NCBI GenBank assembly: GCA_024362935.1
Contig: JANCRA010000001.1
Coordinates: 53,947,930-54,011,929 of the forward strand
DNA length: 64,000 nucleotides
Origin: Setophaga petechia
Taxonomy: Eukaryota; Chordata; Aves; Passeriformes; Parulidae
Direction of reading: 5' to 3'
The first letter of the stretch is position 1, and every line of letters starts with the position of its first letter. Of the stretch, positions 36,801-50,300 are shown one piece after another. A model generated the notes under the pieces. The model was not told the DNA's origin. It saw only the letters and a list, made by a program, of their open reading frames with translations, and made no database searches. The translations under genes were made by a program, and so were the position numbers.

Positions 36801-39800
36801 GATTTCAGGCATATGGATTTTATAAAACAGGCTAAAATTTGACTTTGCGCTCTGTATTTGACCAGCTGCTCCTCCACAGTGATATTAACACATTGTTGAT
36901 GAAAGGAAGCATAAATTTTCCTTCCTTGTATATCAGCCCAGTATATGGGCTACCAAGTTAAATATTTAAAAAAATTAACTTGACAGCTCTCTTACTTTTA
37001 CTTCTACCTACAGTTGAGATGTTCTACATCTCGAGTGTTTCCACAAAGCTGAACTGAAATATTCATATATCGTCAGTGAAGAATGGTCTTGTTGGTCTTT
37101 CACTACATGCTTCCCTGCCATGACATTTTTGGGGGGGATATTCTGTCTGACACAGTAGTAGAAGCAGAGAGATGAGACTGCAAACTAAGTTTGGTATTCC
37201 AGTAGTGAGAACCATGTGACAGAAGAAAACAGGCACACTTTGTGTCTACTGAGTGGCACCAGCTGGAATTTGTTTGAAACTGATGCAGTTTAAACCAATC
37301 CTAAGTGGATTTAGGCACACTGATCTTAAGTGAAGATCAAAAAATCCCTGTGTCACACAATGGTAAAGCTGGAACAGTTTATCTAGGTTCTTGTTTGTTT
37401 TGTCAGCATGGTGTTTGCAGCTGTTCTTGGTTTTCTTTATTTTATAATAGAGCTCATATTCAGCTGTTACAAACTTGATTCAGTGTGCTTGCTGTCTTTC
37501 AATTTTTCTTCCACTCACACCCATTCTTAGGCTGCCTCAGCAGCCTGGGTTAACTGGGGCTGTCTGCAGGGAAGGTGCTGTGAGCTTGAACAGGCAGGGA
37601 GAGCCTCCAAGAGGCAGGTGGAAAACATCAACTAGTTTAAAAAGCTCACACAAGGCAAAAGTTTGGGCTGAGCCAGTATAAAGCTCTGTCTGGACCAGGA
37701 TCATGTCACAAGAGTTCTGGACACATTTTAGCTTGTAATTTAATGAAAACTCAGAAAAGGAAGTTTTTAAAAATCTTTGTATTAATAAAATGGTTTTGGA
37801 AGAATGTACCCTGGAGGTGGCAGCCACCAAGAATTCAAGAATTAAATTAAAAATAAACAAAAACTCCAATCAATTTACCAGCACTTTTAGAATAAAAGCA
37901 ATGAAACTAACCCAAAGCCCATTATTTTTGATACAAAGTTGTCCAAGCCTTAGGTATGACATGGCTTAGTGTCATCCATGGAAATAAATAGGAAGTATAC
38001 CTGTTTTCATCATTTGGGAAAAGGATGTTACCAGCTCTGATTTTTCAGATTTTTTGTTTATCAAACACTGAGGCAGGATGAAAATCTAACTCCCTGGTTA
38101 AAGCAGCAATAACCCTCGCCATTGCTGTAATAATAAAGTTCCTTTCTGATTTAAAAGAACAGCATGTTCAGGCATTAAATTTTCCAGATGAAGAAAAGAC
38201 ATTAAAATAAATGAAATTAACTTAGAAGCTTCTGATTTATAGTACCAATGGATACAAAGCTTTAGAAGAATGTCTTGTTCAGAAGCTTAGAATTAGAGTA
38301 TCAGTTTTATTGTGGGAAACTGTTTCTTTGCAAAACTGAAAAGACGAATTCCTTTCTAGTTTTATCATCTATTTATTTTTCCTGTTGTGATTCGGAAAAA
38401 TCAAAGGTTAAAAAGCCAGCATTTTATATTTGACAATCTGTGACTCAGCTCAATTTAAAAAAAAAAATCATACATTCAATGAGAAACAGCACTCTAGACT
38501 GCCTTTGTTACAGAGAATTCTTGAGACTTGCTGGTTCTTTTTACACACACACATGAAAATGTATCAGCTGGTAATTACTGTGCTTTCCTACCAGGGCTTA
38601 GTGCCCTTCTTGTGGGTGCCAAGCAAGATTAACTTTTCCCACAAAAAAAAGTTGTGGGGGCAGTAAGGTCAGCTGAACTGCTTGGTAGGAGAGGTGTCAT
38701 CAGTCTTTCACTAAGTAAATGTGTCTTTAAACTTTACCACCTTCACAAAGAGCTCCATAGGAAATGTACAGCACCAATTAATGGTATTTAGCAGCTATTG
38801 CTCTCTGAAGAAATTTCCTGATTTATTTTCCTGTACAATCAGTTTCCCCATTGTACTTTTTAGTGGTGTGTCTGATTGGTTTGAATGAAACAGTAATCAT
38901 GTTTTCTTCCATTTACTATGCAGAGTTGAGAGTATTTTATAAACATGTAACTTATTATTTCCCTGTCCCTTTATGTGTATGTGCTGCAATAAAAAACCCA
39001 ACAAAAATGATATATATTAAATGAAAATATATTTTGTGTGCTGAATTCCCTGGCATTCAAATGTCTGTGTAATGGAAATAGGGTTAAATATTTCCTTTAG
39101 TAAAGGACATCTGCATAGTTGCATGTGTTTTACAAGCAAACCTATTCAGTTCCACTGATGTAGAGATTATCCTGCTGCAGCAGAATTTTACAGTGTTAAA
39201 CATTGCTGGCATTTAGCTTGTAGAGGTTTTAATGGGATTTCAGACACTACTTAAATGTATTTCTTTAAGAATGTCAAAATAATGTGCAATTTTAAAATCT
39301 AAAAACTGTACTTAGAACACAAAACACCAGTTTTAATTTCTAAAAGGATTTACACCTCTGAGGTGTTTTAGTCATTTCTTATATTCCATTTTACAGGCAA
39401 AATGACTGCATTAGAAGTCTGATGAAAAAATCTTGATACATTTCTGTTGTGTAAAGTGGCTCTGGAATTTGGAAAACGGAAAAGAAATATTCTACCTAGT
39501 TTGTGATGAGCCCAAGTGTACACCTTAACTGTTTAAAACTCAGCTACTTGATGACAGTGATGTATATTTGCAAAGTCTGCCTCCCTATTAGAAATAATGC
39601 TCTTCATAACCTTTCTGAGATGTTTCAGAAACTGAGAAAACTCTGGGATCACAGTATAACTCAGGCTGCAGATTAGTATTTCGTCTAACTATAGTTCTAA
39701 GTTTATAGTTTATATAGTTTCCCTGGATTAAGTAGAGCATGAATATTGTCCCGTATTGGCACACCCAAAGAACATTCCTGAGTTCTGTGCTCTGGTACCT

Positions 39801-40544
39801 GAGGGCTGCTTGGTTAGGAGATGCAGAAGTTTTTCAAGAGTAGAAATGCAAATTTTCAGCCTGTTGCCAGCTCTATTTGTGACCCTTTGTCTTCTGCACT
39901 CTGCTCTTTCTGTTCTTATACCTGGACAGTATTTGGATGTCTGATTTGGTGCAGGTGCTTCATGCCTGAAAGTCAATTTTGTGGAATGGTTTAACAGAGA
40001 AAAAGGTTAAGGAGAGGCTGCTTGAGTTTATGCCTGATCTAGGTGAGCTGTCCCACAACTGGGAGCGCAAGCACCAGCCAAGGGGAGCCTGTTGTGTGCA
40101 GTTAATTCTTTTTTGGCTACCTTCCTGTTCTGATAAACTGAAGTAGCTCTGGTTGCTTGCTCATATGCCTCTGCAGTTTGGCTCAGTCAAGTCTGCCCTT
40201 TCTATAACAGTTCATGATTTAAGCTCCAGATACTGCAGTAAAAAGAAAAACAACTGAACAAGCGAGTGATGGATCTTGAGATGAGATCATTGAGCAAGAT
40301 AATGAACAACTCCTTTCAGAGATGAAATACTACTGTAATTCCAGCAATGTTCTGGCTATCAGAACTGAGTTACTATTGCCTTGGAGGTTTTGCAATCAGC
40401 CTGCTGGAGTGCAGCCTCCTGCCTGCTAAAACACTCCAGTTAAGTGACTGTCTTGGTGCAGTTATGCTCCCTTGTCAGACACTTGCACTCACTGTAGACA
40501 GAGGCATGAGGGCAATGTTCTGTGAGGGGATAATCACAACTGGA
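33872..40544. other. Long non-coding stretch
   Basis: No gene, RNA gene or known repeat recognised over 6.6 kb. The sequence is AT-leaning with several short A or T runs (34,912-34,924; 35,488-35,498; 38,457-38,467). Frames are at most about 110 codons and unfamiliar. It could be intronic or intergenic. Confidence 0.5.
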
Positions 40545-41095
40545 CAGGCAAACCAGCACTCACAGAGAGGACCAGCAAGTGTGGAAGGGTGAAAAAGACT
40601 CTCATGAGTCTGGCTGAGTTGCTGCTTTGTTGCCTGTCTCTGGACCTGCTCCAGAACCTCAGTTTTCCTTCCAGAAACAGCCCCCTGGGTGTGGCCTCAC
40701 CAGTGCCCAGCACAGGGGGACAATCAGTGCCCTGCTCCTGCTGGCCACAGTGTTTCTGAAACAGGCCAGGGTGCTGTGTCCCATCTTGGCCACCTGGGCA
40801 CAGTAGGCTGTGTTCAGCTGCTGTCACCCAGCACCCCCAGGTCCTGTTCCATTCATCTCTGAGTGTGGTGCTGCCTGGAGTTGTTGTGACCCAGCTGCAA
40901 TGTGGCACTTGGTCTTGTGCAACCTCATGCTGTTGGCCCCAGCCCATGAATCCAGCCTGTCCAGATCCTTCTGCAAAGCCTTCCTACCTGCAAGCAGACA
41001 GTCACTCCCACCCAGCCTGGTGCCATCTGCAAATTTGCTAATGGTTGACACAATCCCCTCACCCAGATCATCATTGAAGATATTAAACAGGACAA
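40545..41095 (-). mobile_element. CR1 LINE: end of reverse transcriptase frame and 3' part
   Basis: On the minus strand the 113-codon frame at 40,824-41,165 contains [39 protein letters not shown] and [10 protein letters not shown]. These are the late reverse transcriptase and thumb motifs of CR1 pol (IFINDL, the FADDTKLGG catalytic block, LQ.DLDRLE.W). The second catalytic aspartate of the FADD box is replaced by glycine, so the domain is dead. On the plus strand the 3' portion shows gtgtggcctcaccagtgccc, tgctcctgctggccacagtg and cttggccacctgggcacag in reversed order. The copy lacks the 3' terminus and the 5' part of pol. Confidence 0.93.
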
Positions 41096-41497
41096 AAAAC
41101 CCTGGACACAAGAACAGTGAAAACTGTTCAAGACAAGACACAAGAAACTCTCTGGTCTTGTGCAATCTGTTGAACCTGCAGGTTGATCAGTGAAAAATCT
41201 GTGCTTGAAATACTCATTTTTCCTCACCTAAAGAGCCAGTACTTTACATACCTTATGTTTTGTGCTTGTACTTTGGTGCTGGGGGATGCTGTAACTGGAG
41301 CTCTCATCAACTCTAAAGTAGCAACCATTTTCTGTGTAAGTGGTGAAGTAAGGTTGAAAAAGTCAGACTACTAATCTGGACAAGGTTGAGGAAAAAAGGC
41401 TATTCTCAAATCATTCTAACTAGTGAAGCTGCTGCTTTTTGTCTGTGTGCTTTGAATGAAGAACAAACAGTACTTGATGGGGCCAGGCCAGGCCTGT
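41096..41497. other. Spacer between two CR1 fragments
   Basis: No clear CR1 or gene sequence. It separates two minus-strand CR1 pieces whose order (3' end of the second lying right of the 5' part of the first) shows that they are independent insertions. Confidence 0.5.
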
Positions 41498-41755
41498 AAC
41501 AGAGTTGTGGAATATCTCAAGTTGGAAGGGTCCCATAAGGATGATCAAGTCCAATTCCCTGCTCCTCACAGGACTATTTAAAACTAAACCATATGACTAA
41601 GAACATGATCCAGCCACTCCTTGGACTCTGTCAGGCTTGGTGCCATGATCACTTCTCTGGGGAGTCTGTTCCAGTGACCACTCACTTTCTCACTGGACCA
41701 CTCTCTCACAATCTTTTCCTGATGTCCAGTCTGAACTCCCAGGATGCAGGCTCAG
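41498..41755 (-). mobile_element. CR1 LINE 3'-end fragment
   Basis: The plus strand reads acagagttgtggaatatctc, aagttggaagggtcccataa, ggatgatcaagtccaattcc, then ggggagtctgttccagtgac and cctgatgtccagtctgaact. This is the reverse complement of a CR1 3' end of the subtype with an atctcgagttggaaggg-like terminus. It is 5'-truncated near 41,755. The subtype differs from the CR1 copy at 25.9 kb. Confidence 0.88.
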
Positions 41756-44700
41756 CAAATGTTTGAGCAAAACAACTTGTAAGACACACAACACACATTT
41801 GACCTAATTTAAAACACTCCTGTGGGTAGCAGACACACCTGCTGGGTCTCAGAAATGTGTCTAGCTATACTTGTTCATGTCTGTCTTGCTTGTCTTCACC
41901 AAGTATTGCTAGCTGCTGTATTTTCTTTTAGAAGTTTATTGGTAAATATTTCCTCTCTGATGAAATAGTTTAGTGATGAATGGATGTTGCTTAGTTTTTC
42001 TTCTCAGTATGCCTTACCCAATGTTTGAGCTCTATGTTGTTTCCACTGTATTCTACTGTTAATATAGCTCTTGTGCAAGATGGTATTTTTTCCACCAGTA
42101 GTTTGCTGACCCTTTTTCCAGTATCTCCTAATTTTTCTCATGGACTATACTTCAGAGACTGCAGGAAATTCCTAATTATGGTTAGACATAGCATTGAGTA
42201 GTTCCTTAGAAGTTTCCAGGGTCCTCAGATGATTTTCAACCATGCTCTGAAACATTTTTTACATTTTCAGGCTTCAATTTTTCAGTCAGTTACTTATGCT
42301 TGCTTTATTTATGTAGATTAAAGATTAGCATGAATGCAAGAGCACTGATGATTTCTGTAATAGGGATGGGACAAGTAATTTTGAAAACAAAATGAAGTGA
42401 GCAGTTCAGGTATCCATGATGCAGGTCTACCTAAAGCCACTTGTGTGAATGCCAGTCTTAGTGTGGCACTTTGTAAAGGATAAATCAGAGCTAAACAATT
42501 CCACACACTTCAGTGAATTCTAAATCTGTGTTTTACTACATCTTTTCAGCACTGTGGATGATCTGGCCTCCAGCTTGCTGAGGCAAAAAGGTGCTACTAA
42601 TTACTGAGGACAACCAATGTCAGTGTGTTGTTGTGAGCTAGCAAGGCTTTCTAGAAGTAATGTTTTAACTGTAGGTTCTTTTAAAAATATTTGGTTTACC
42701 CTTTTCTTTTTTAAAGCTGAGGGAAACCTTTACCTCTTTGGAGACACTGATATGAAGCAGATTCAGGCTGTGGCTCTGATGGTGGTGTTTTGTCAGTTTT
42801 CTTACAGTGAAAATTGCAGTAGAGTTAATACTCACTACACACTAAAAAAATTCCAAAATTTTACAGATGATCATTGAATGCTGCTTTTGCAGAGCACAGG
42901 TTTAAGATGTGTTTTGTAGTCCTGCTTTTTTTGTGTGAGTTGCCTGGTCTGTCTGACCCTTCTGAAGTCACTCAGCTCAGAATGGCCAGCGGATGGATTC
43001 TGTTGGTGAAGTCAAGCAGGTGACTGGCATCATTGCATTCATAAATGTGCCAGCAGCTCAGCTGAACTACCAGGCATCAGTATCAGCCCTTAAAAGCAGA
43101 GCTCTGGAGGTGCTCTGTGTGATGGAGGTGCTGATGGGAGGGAGGCGTTTGTGCTGGAGAAGAAGTGGATTCTAAAAAGTACATGTGACAGCCAGTAGGG
43201 AAACTCAGCTATTGCAGAGGCCCTGTGCAAGGCTGAGCAATGCTGAATAACACTGCTGAAATATTGCTCTGATACGAACAGGAGGCCTGGAGGCTGATCT
43301 TGCAGATACTTGTCTGTATATTCTTTTTAATACAAAGAGGCAATTTATCAACAGGAGTAGCTTCAAATGTAGCTAGGAGAGCTCTGCAACAAATGGCCCA
43401 GAATCACAATGTGTTGATGTGAATGTGTGCATGGAGTTTAGTCTAATTAGCAAACACAAAGTGTAGCATGTTAGTGCAATTATTGCCTGTAAAGGAAACC
43501 ATGGCCATTGAATTTTTTGGGATTTTTTTTACCATCTGCAAGGTGGGGACATAACTTGAGCTATTGTTTAGCTAAGACAGGGCACATAATACATAAAAAT
43601 GATTTTGTGGGAATCTTGCCAATGTTGTCTGTTTCTTGGAAAATAGTAAAGGAGTATGTTTACTTTTTTTGGTAAGGGACTTTGGGCTGGGAGGAAAATT
43701 AGCTGTAATTTTCCAGTAAATATTGCTTGAAATTGGAAGAGGAAAGAAAATGGAGAGTCCTAACATCAAGGAATGCCCAGATTGTATCATGTGGACTACA
43801 AAGTTCTTAGGTTATTTTAGGTCATAAAGGGTTTTTAAAGCTACATAAAATTATGTTCTAAGTAAACCCCCTAAAATCAGCTATTGGAACAGGCTTACTG
43901 CTGTGTTCCCACTGATAAGGCAATTTCCATTGTAGGAATCTGTACTAATTAAAGGTGAAAGGTATTTTGCCTTTAGGGGAGCTTAAATGTGGTAGAGATC
44001 CCTTACAGAAGAACTCCAAATAAGATGGTAATGATGGATCTAGAAACACAGAAATGAAGAATAGGTAGAAACACTTTTGATGGGTGTCTGAAGTATTAGA
44101 TCATTGTTGTAAGGGAAAAAAAAAAGTGGAGAGGTGTTTCTGTGGAAGAAAGATTTTCGGCATTTAACAAATAACAGTTTGTATGGCACTCTGAGTATGG
44201 GATTTTCATCCTAGCTAAGGCCAACTTTTAAATTACTGTCAGTGCTATCAGAAATGTGAATTTTTGGCTCCTCAGTGAAAAGCTGTGTCAAATGTTCTTC
44301 CTGACCATGACAGCCATACTTTGGTGTTTGGCAGAGCAGAGCTTGCCTACTGTTCCAGTTGCACAGCAGCCCTGGACTCAAAGATCCTGTTTTCATTTTC
44401 TTCAAGCTCTGAACTGGATGTTCAGAGTGAACAGGATGATGAACCCATTGCCATTGAGTAAATGGACAACCAGATTATGTCCAGAACATAATTACATTGC
44501 TATAACATATGCTTTTATTTTATTTTAAGAATTGCCTTTTACATGTACTGCTCTTGTCATGACACAAACAGAAGAGAACCTTATCTGAAAGTCTGTATGA
44601 TGCACTGAATTGTTTAATCCATTTTAGAATGAGGGCACAGCTGCTGTGCAGAGCAGTGCTTGAGAATGTGGCACAGAATGTATGTATTGTTTTTACAGTT

Positions 44701-47269
44701 CCTGTTTTAAGCATTTTGCTTGTTTGTACATTGTCCCAGGGTGGCACATGGCTAAGAGAGCAATATACCTGTCTAGGAAATAACTGTTTCCTATTTCCCA
44801 AAGCCCAAAAGCAGAAAAATGAAGTTTTTACCAAAAAATTAGGGCTGCACTTGTATTGGCTTTTACAGTTGACTTTTCTCTGTGTGTCTGTAGCAAAAGA
44901 ATCCACTGCCTGTGTTGACAGGGTGGCTATAGCATTCAGGAGGAATGCTGAGCTGTTAGGTTGTATAAATGAGTAATGTCTTGCAACAGTTGGCCTTGAC
45001 AGCCTTACACTTTCTTAAGCGGATTTACAATCATCTAATATTTGCACACCTCCTTTCAACACTTAAAGCATCAGCTTCTCTTTAGTCACTGTAAATCTAG
45101 GGCTATTCTTTCAGGAGGAAGTTCCTTCCAAGTGATTTCAATGACCTGAAATGCTAAGTGAGATGGCTGCACCTTTAATGAGAGGGATACTTAGCTCATC
45201 ACCAGCTCGGTCATAAGAGAACATTTGCGTTCTTATTTGGCCAACAAGAGTCTCATAACAGCAATTTCCAGATAGAAAAGAACTGAATGCTGAAGCTCAG
45301 CTTTAATTAAGTGTGCTACATCTAGCTTAGCTTCTCTAACAGGCTTAGATGAAGAAATACCAAATAGGTAATGGGATAAAGCAGAGTAATGACTAGGAGT
45401 TATAACAAAGAACAAGTCTGGTTTCTTTTAATCATGACATGTTTTTCTTTTTTTATGTGTGGACTCAAACATTTCAGCCCTTGTGGCTCAGTTCACTCAG
45501 CTGAAGAAAAAAATTAATTCTTATAATGCTTTGGAAGAAGTGAAAAATAGTTGACAGAAACCTTACAACACCTTTTATTTTTTGGGTTTTTGGATGTTGC
45601 CACAGAGGAAAACATGATGTGGTGGTAGGTATGGGTGAATTTTTGAAAGGTGAGCACTTACATAACTGCTGTGAGGACAATTACAGTTGCTGTGGGTTTG
45701 ATCACAAAGAAACCTGGACATTTGTTATGGTCCTGTGACAATGCAAATTGTGGTAATCTGTTACCAGAACTCTCTCATGCTGTATAGTTTTCACATTTAC
45801 TCCTTCACAGTGCAGTTGAAAATTGCAAAAAAAAAAGTCAAACAAAACCCCTCCAAATTAATGTCAGTTGTAGCTAAAAGCATCATTGAAATGCTACAAT
45901 TCCCAAGAATTTAGAGGCCATGGAGCAACACCATGATTTGATTCAGACATTTCCAGACTTTGGACAGAGGATCAATTCCAATCTTTCCTCTTTGTTATCC
46001 AAATTTTAATTTCATGCTTTGAAAAGTTGCTGTGAGATGCTAATTATTACCTTGTGCTCAGCTTTGGACCAGCTCCAATGGTGTTGTGGTCCCAATGGTT
46101 TGCAGGAGCATAGAACATACTCCAGTGCTTTTCCCAACAAACTGAGTTCTTGCAAGAAACATGTCTGCATGCTAGTGCTCCCACTGTATTACTGTAGTCT
46201 AAGCAAAAAGTTCCCAAAGGAAAGCCACACTTCAAAGAAGTTGAGCAAGGGGAGATGAAACACAGATGCTATTGTAGGGCAAGATTCCATTTAAAAAGAA
46301 TACCACCATCAAGAGAAGTTCAGCAGCATAGATTCAGCCTTTCTCTTATTTTTCTATCCTCCTGGTAGTGAAATAATTGCAGTAGCTATTTAAATATGTA
46401 CTATGTCTTTCTATCATGTCCTGAGGAGATTCTAGAAGGGTTAGACACAGAGAGGGATAGTCCAGAGGAAAATGAACAATGGAACAGCACAGAGGGAAGT
46501 CACTGTCTACTTAATTTCACTCTGCTGCAAACTGTTGAGGGCTTTATAGTTTGACAACAATGACAGAGCTGTCATCAGTCCCCACTGTCAAACTTAGACT
46601 CGTGCTTTAACTAATTCACCACTGGCAACATAAACAGGAGACTGCGATCAAGTAATGTGTTTTGTGACAAAGCTGAGGTACACAGAACACTCTGCAATTG
46701 CACAAAGAATATTGAAAATATAAAGAAAAAGATCCTGGATGAAAATGAGGACATGTTTTTTATCTGCTTAGGAGTTAATTGTAGTTTTTTACTTTGACTT
46801 TTGTGTGGCTGAATTTAAATGCCCTTACACACCAGTAATTTGCTCAATTGATGGATCTGAAAAACTTAGTCACATGTGGAGCTGGGAGCAGCCGCTTTGT
46901 AGTGATAGAAAAGGAAACTTTGGTGTGAGCTTTTTCAGCACCTCAGGCTGTATTTGTCACCGGTGTGTGTTCTCATTTAATGAGGCATTCTGTACTCTAT
47001 GACAGAAATGGCAGACTTGTGCACAGTCTGTACCACTGAAATAATTGTCAAACGTGTTCATGCTTGGCAGCTGAGTGTTAACTAGTGCTGACCTGCGCTG
47101 ATGAAGCAAACAGCTGGCTTTGCTTGACATGCTGGAAAAGAATATATTTTTGTTGCAGGTTCAGAGATATCAATTAAGTGTTGGAAATGTGCTTGAGGCT
47201 ATGAAATGGCCACTTTGTTCCAGAATTCCTTGTTGTTTGGACTTGTTCAAGTAGTGAAGTTTGGTGAAG
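41756..47269. other. Long non-coding stretch
   Basis: No gene or recognisable repeat. The longest frames (128 codons minus at 44,520-44,906; 115 plus at 44,629-44,976) overlap each other on opposite strands and match no family I know. Short A/T runs only. Confidence 0.5.
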
Positions 47270-47309
47270 TTTCTATTCAGGCTCCTTGTGGGGATAGCCT
47301 GAATAGAAA
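47270..47309. repeat. Perfect 14-bp inverted repeat (hairpin)
   Basis: The left arm TTTCTATTCAGGCT (47,270-47,283) and right arm AGCCTGAATAGAAA (47,296-47,309) are exactly complementary, with a 12-base spacer (ccttgtggggat). RNA from either strand would fold into a tight stem-loop. The pairing does not extend beyond the arms except for one possible wobble pair, so it is shorter than a typical miRNA precursor. No flanking transposon ends are seen. Confidence 0.8.
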
Positions 47310-50300
47310 TAACTGTGTTTTAGACAACAAGTATTATTTTCATCAATTCCCCTTGATCATTGAGGCATAGGTTTTCACTTAGGTCCATTTCAGCGCTCTT
47401 GTCCTTTTTGCTTGATCACTGGATTTATTTCACAAGGCAGAAATAGTAAAATACTTAGAGAAGTCACGTTACATGCTAGAAGCATGAGTTGTGTGGAAAA
47501 AGGCAGGAACCAACTGCCCTGAACATCTCAGACTGACCTGGCAATCTTGGGTTTGATGAAAGGAGGGTGAGAAGAGTTGGAAAATCTTGAGTCTTAGAAA
47601 AAATGGTGTGTGATGAAGATTTTGGGAGGCTGCAGGTATGTAAGTTGTATCAGTGACTTATGTGGTTTCTTGGGATTGCTACTTTAATGCTACAAATCTG
47701 TAATTTTAGGAAAGAAAAATGGGAACTACAGAGCAAAAACTTGGAGAGGTGTGAAGGAAAAAACCAAACTTTGAAAGGGTCCAGGTGACATTGTAAGCCA
47801 CCAGACCATGTCTGAATGCTTTATCATGTCACTAAAAACTCCCCATTTCTAGTTTAGTTTGTACGCTTCATGGAAATTGAAAATCTGGCCTTGAAATACA
47901 TTTAGAAATCTGTCAGGATTTATTGTCTGATACTAAAATAATATATTTTCCCTGGGCTTGACAAACACCTCTGAAAAAACCCAACCCCTCAGCCGCCTCA
48001 AATCACTGGAGTCTTTCCATCCTGTTCTTGTCAGTGAAATAAAAACCTTTTTATTTGATAGGAAAGCTGCTAAGCAAAAGTACCCAAAGCAAATCAATCC
48101 TTCCTAAAAAGTGTGGAAACAAAATAGAATTGGATATTGAATTGTGGCCATCCTGCCCATATTAGGAAATTACAGCTTTTCAGAAGCCAATTTATTTAAA
48201 AGTCAATTAAATTGTTCACTTTTCTATCCAGGTCATCTCTTTCCTGTCCATTGCATTCTGTCACAGTTATCACTGGCTGCATCGCACTCCATGTTCATAA
48301 CAAAATGTGTAATACATCATTTCATACACAAAATGTTTGGATTTTCCATTAAAACTGAACAACCAATATAAAATGCATGCTTGCTTTCAGACTGTAAAGA
48401 ATATAAACAATAATGATGATAATATTCACAAAAGCAACTCTCAGAATTACTGACATTTCAGCCTGTACCATCAAGAAGCACCCACAAAATACTTGTAAAA
48501 TTAGACTGTGGACTAAAATTCTCTAACATATATATATATAGATGTAGATTACAAGGTAAAGATCTGGTGAGTTTGCCTTATGATCTGGTGAAGTTTTCCT
48601 GTGGACTGTTCCTGGTAATGTGAATGCTAATGGCTGTCTTTTCAGCTTTGAGTAAAAAGGTAAAGCAAGGACAAAAAGCTCTTCCCTCATTCTGCTAAAA
48701 AGATTTTCATGCTCTGTGATGTCACTGTAGTTTGGTTTGCTTTTTCTTCCCCAGGAAATGTCTAACTGATTAATGTAATTACATTTTACTAAAATCAACT
48801 GTGATTCACTTGTATTAGATTTTTGCTTTGCTACTTCATCATATGAAGCCAAAGCTTATAATTCACCCTCTCAGTTATTCTCTTTCCCAGTCCTGTATTT
48901 CTTATCCTTATGATGACACATCTTCAGTGTAATTAATAGAAACATTTCCTGCTACAGAGAAAGGTCTGCAGGTGGTGTGCGAGAGCACTTAACCTTTGAG
49001 TTCATTTGAGACAGGGTGATGGATAAAGTGATTTAAAACATTTCTAAAGTAGTATTAAAGCAGCAGCAGTGCAGTGCATTTTGGCAGGAGATAGTAGGCC
49101 TATCTAGCAGTGCATATCTGACTGAGCAGCTGTACAATGATTCTGCTTTCTCTTCTAAACCCTGATCTGTGCTGTGGATATCCATTTTCTCTTTGGGAGC
49201 CCCTTCCTATGTCCCTTTTGCCAGTATCATTTTAATAAGCAGGGTGATGCTGCAGGTAGATGCCCACAGATGGATAGGTCAGTGAAGCACTGGTGCATTT
49301 CAGTAGGGTTTTTATTGCCCTCCTGCAGCATCTAGTTGAGCCATAGGCTTTGAAGGAGTTCAGTTACTGAGTCCACTTCTCATTTGTGCTTTAGAGACTG
49401 TTTACCCCACAAAGTGGGACCAATACTGCATTTTTTTTTACTTCTATTTTCCAGGCCATCTACATACCACCAAATATGGAAAAAAATGAGTTGTCTCTGA
49501 TTTTTATGGTCTGGGTAAAAGTTGGCAAGGCGTTATTACTTGCGCTCTATACAGTTACTTGAAGATGCGTTGCCTGATCTGTTGAGATGGGATTCACAGT
49601 CCAAATTCCTCTTTACTTTGCTTCCAGTGCAATGAGTGGGTGACTTCATCCTGCTTCCCTGCAGCAGAAAATACAGAAAATAAAATCCTGTGCCAGAATC
49701 TTTGAGAACTAAGCCTGGGTATCCTATAGTCATATTATGCATATAAGGTTTTTGTTGCTTCCTAATGGAAGCACGACATGACAGGGCATTGTAGCAACAG
49801 AGAGTCATTGTCCTGGAGGGCTTAAGTTGAAACAGATGTGTTAGAAGTGGGGGAGGAAGAAGAAAGACATAGAATAGCAGCATGGTTTTCCCAGATCTGC
49901 TTGGCTGGCAGAAACTTGGACTAGAACTCAAATCTCAAGGCCCCTAGCTCATTGCTTTTTTTGGGCTGGATCCTGCTCTCTGTTTATACCCCTTATGACA
50001 TCTGTCTCATTTTTGAGACTTGCCAGGTAGGCTGAAGAAAAGAAATTAACGGGACATTACCACTGCAGTATCCCTAAGTTCCCAAAACCACGATTACAAT
50101 TTTTTTTGAAGGGGGAGAAGTAACAGTGGTTTTTTGTTTGGGGTTTTTTTTAGCATCTAGTTTTGCTGAAACATTCCAGTTACAGGATCGACTATACATG
50201 ACTTGTCAGGTAGAAATGGTTTTACAGTCTGGGATGCGTTCTCCTACCCTGATTTTTTCAGTTCTGTTTCCACGTTAGCAGTGTAGCAATTGGCTAGGAG

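Noticed and set aside
44520..44976. Overlapping 128- and 115-codon frames on opposite strands
   Set aside because: Mutually antisense, unfamiliar and within ordinary AT-rich DNA; likely chance.
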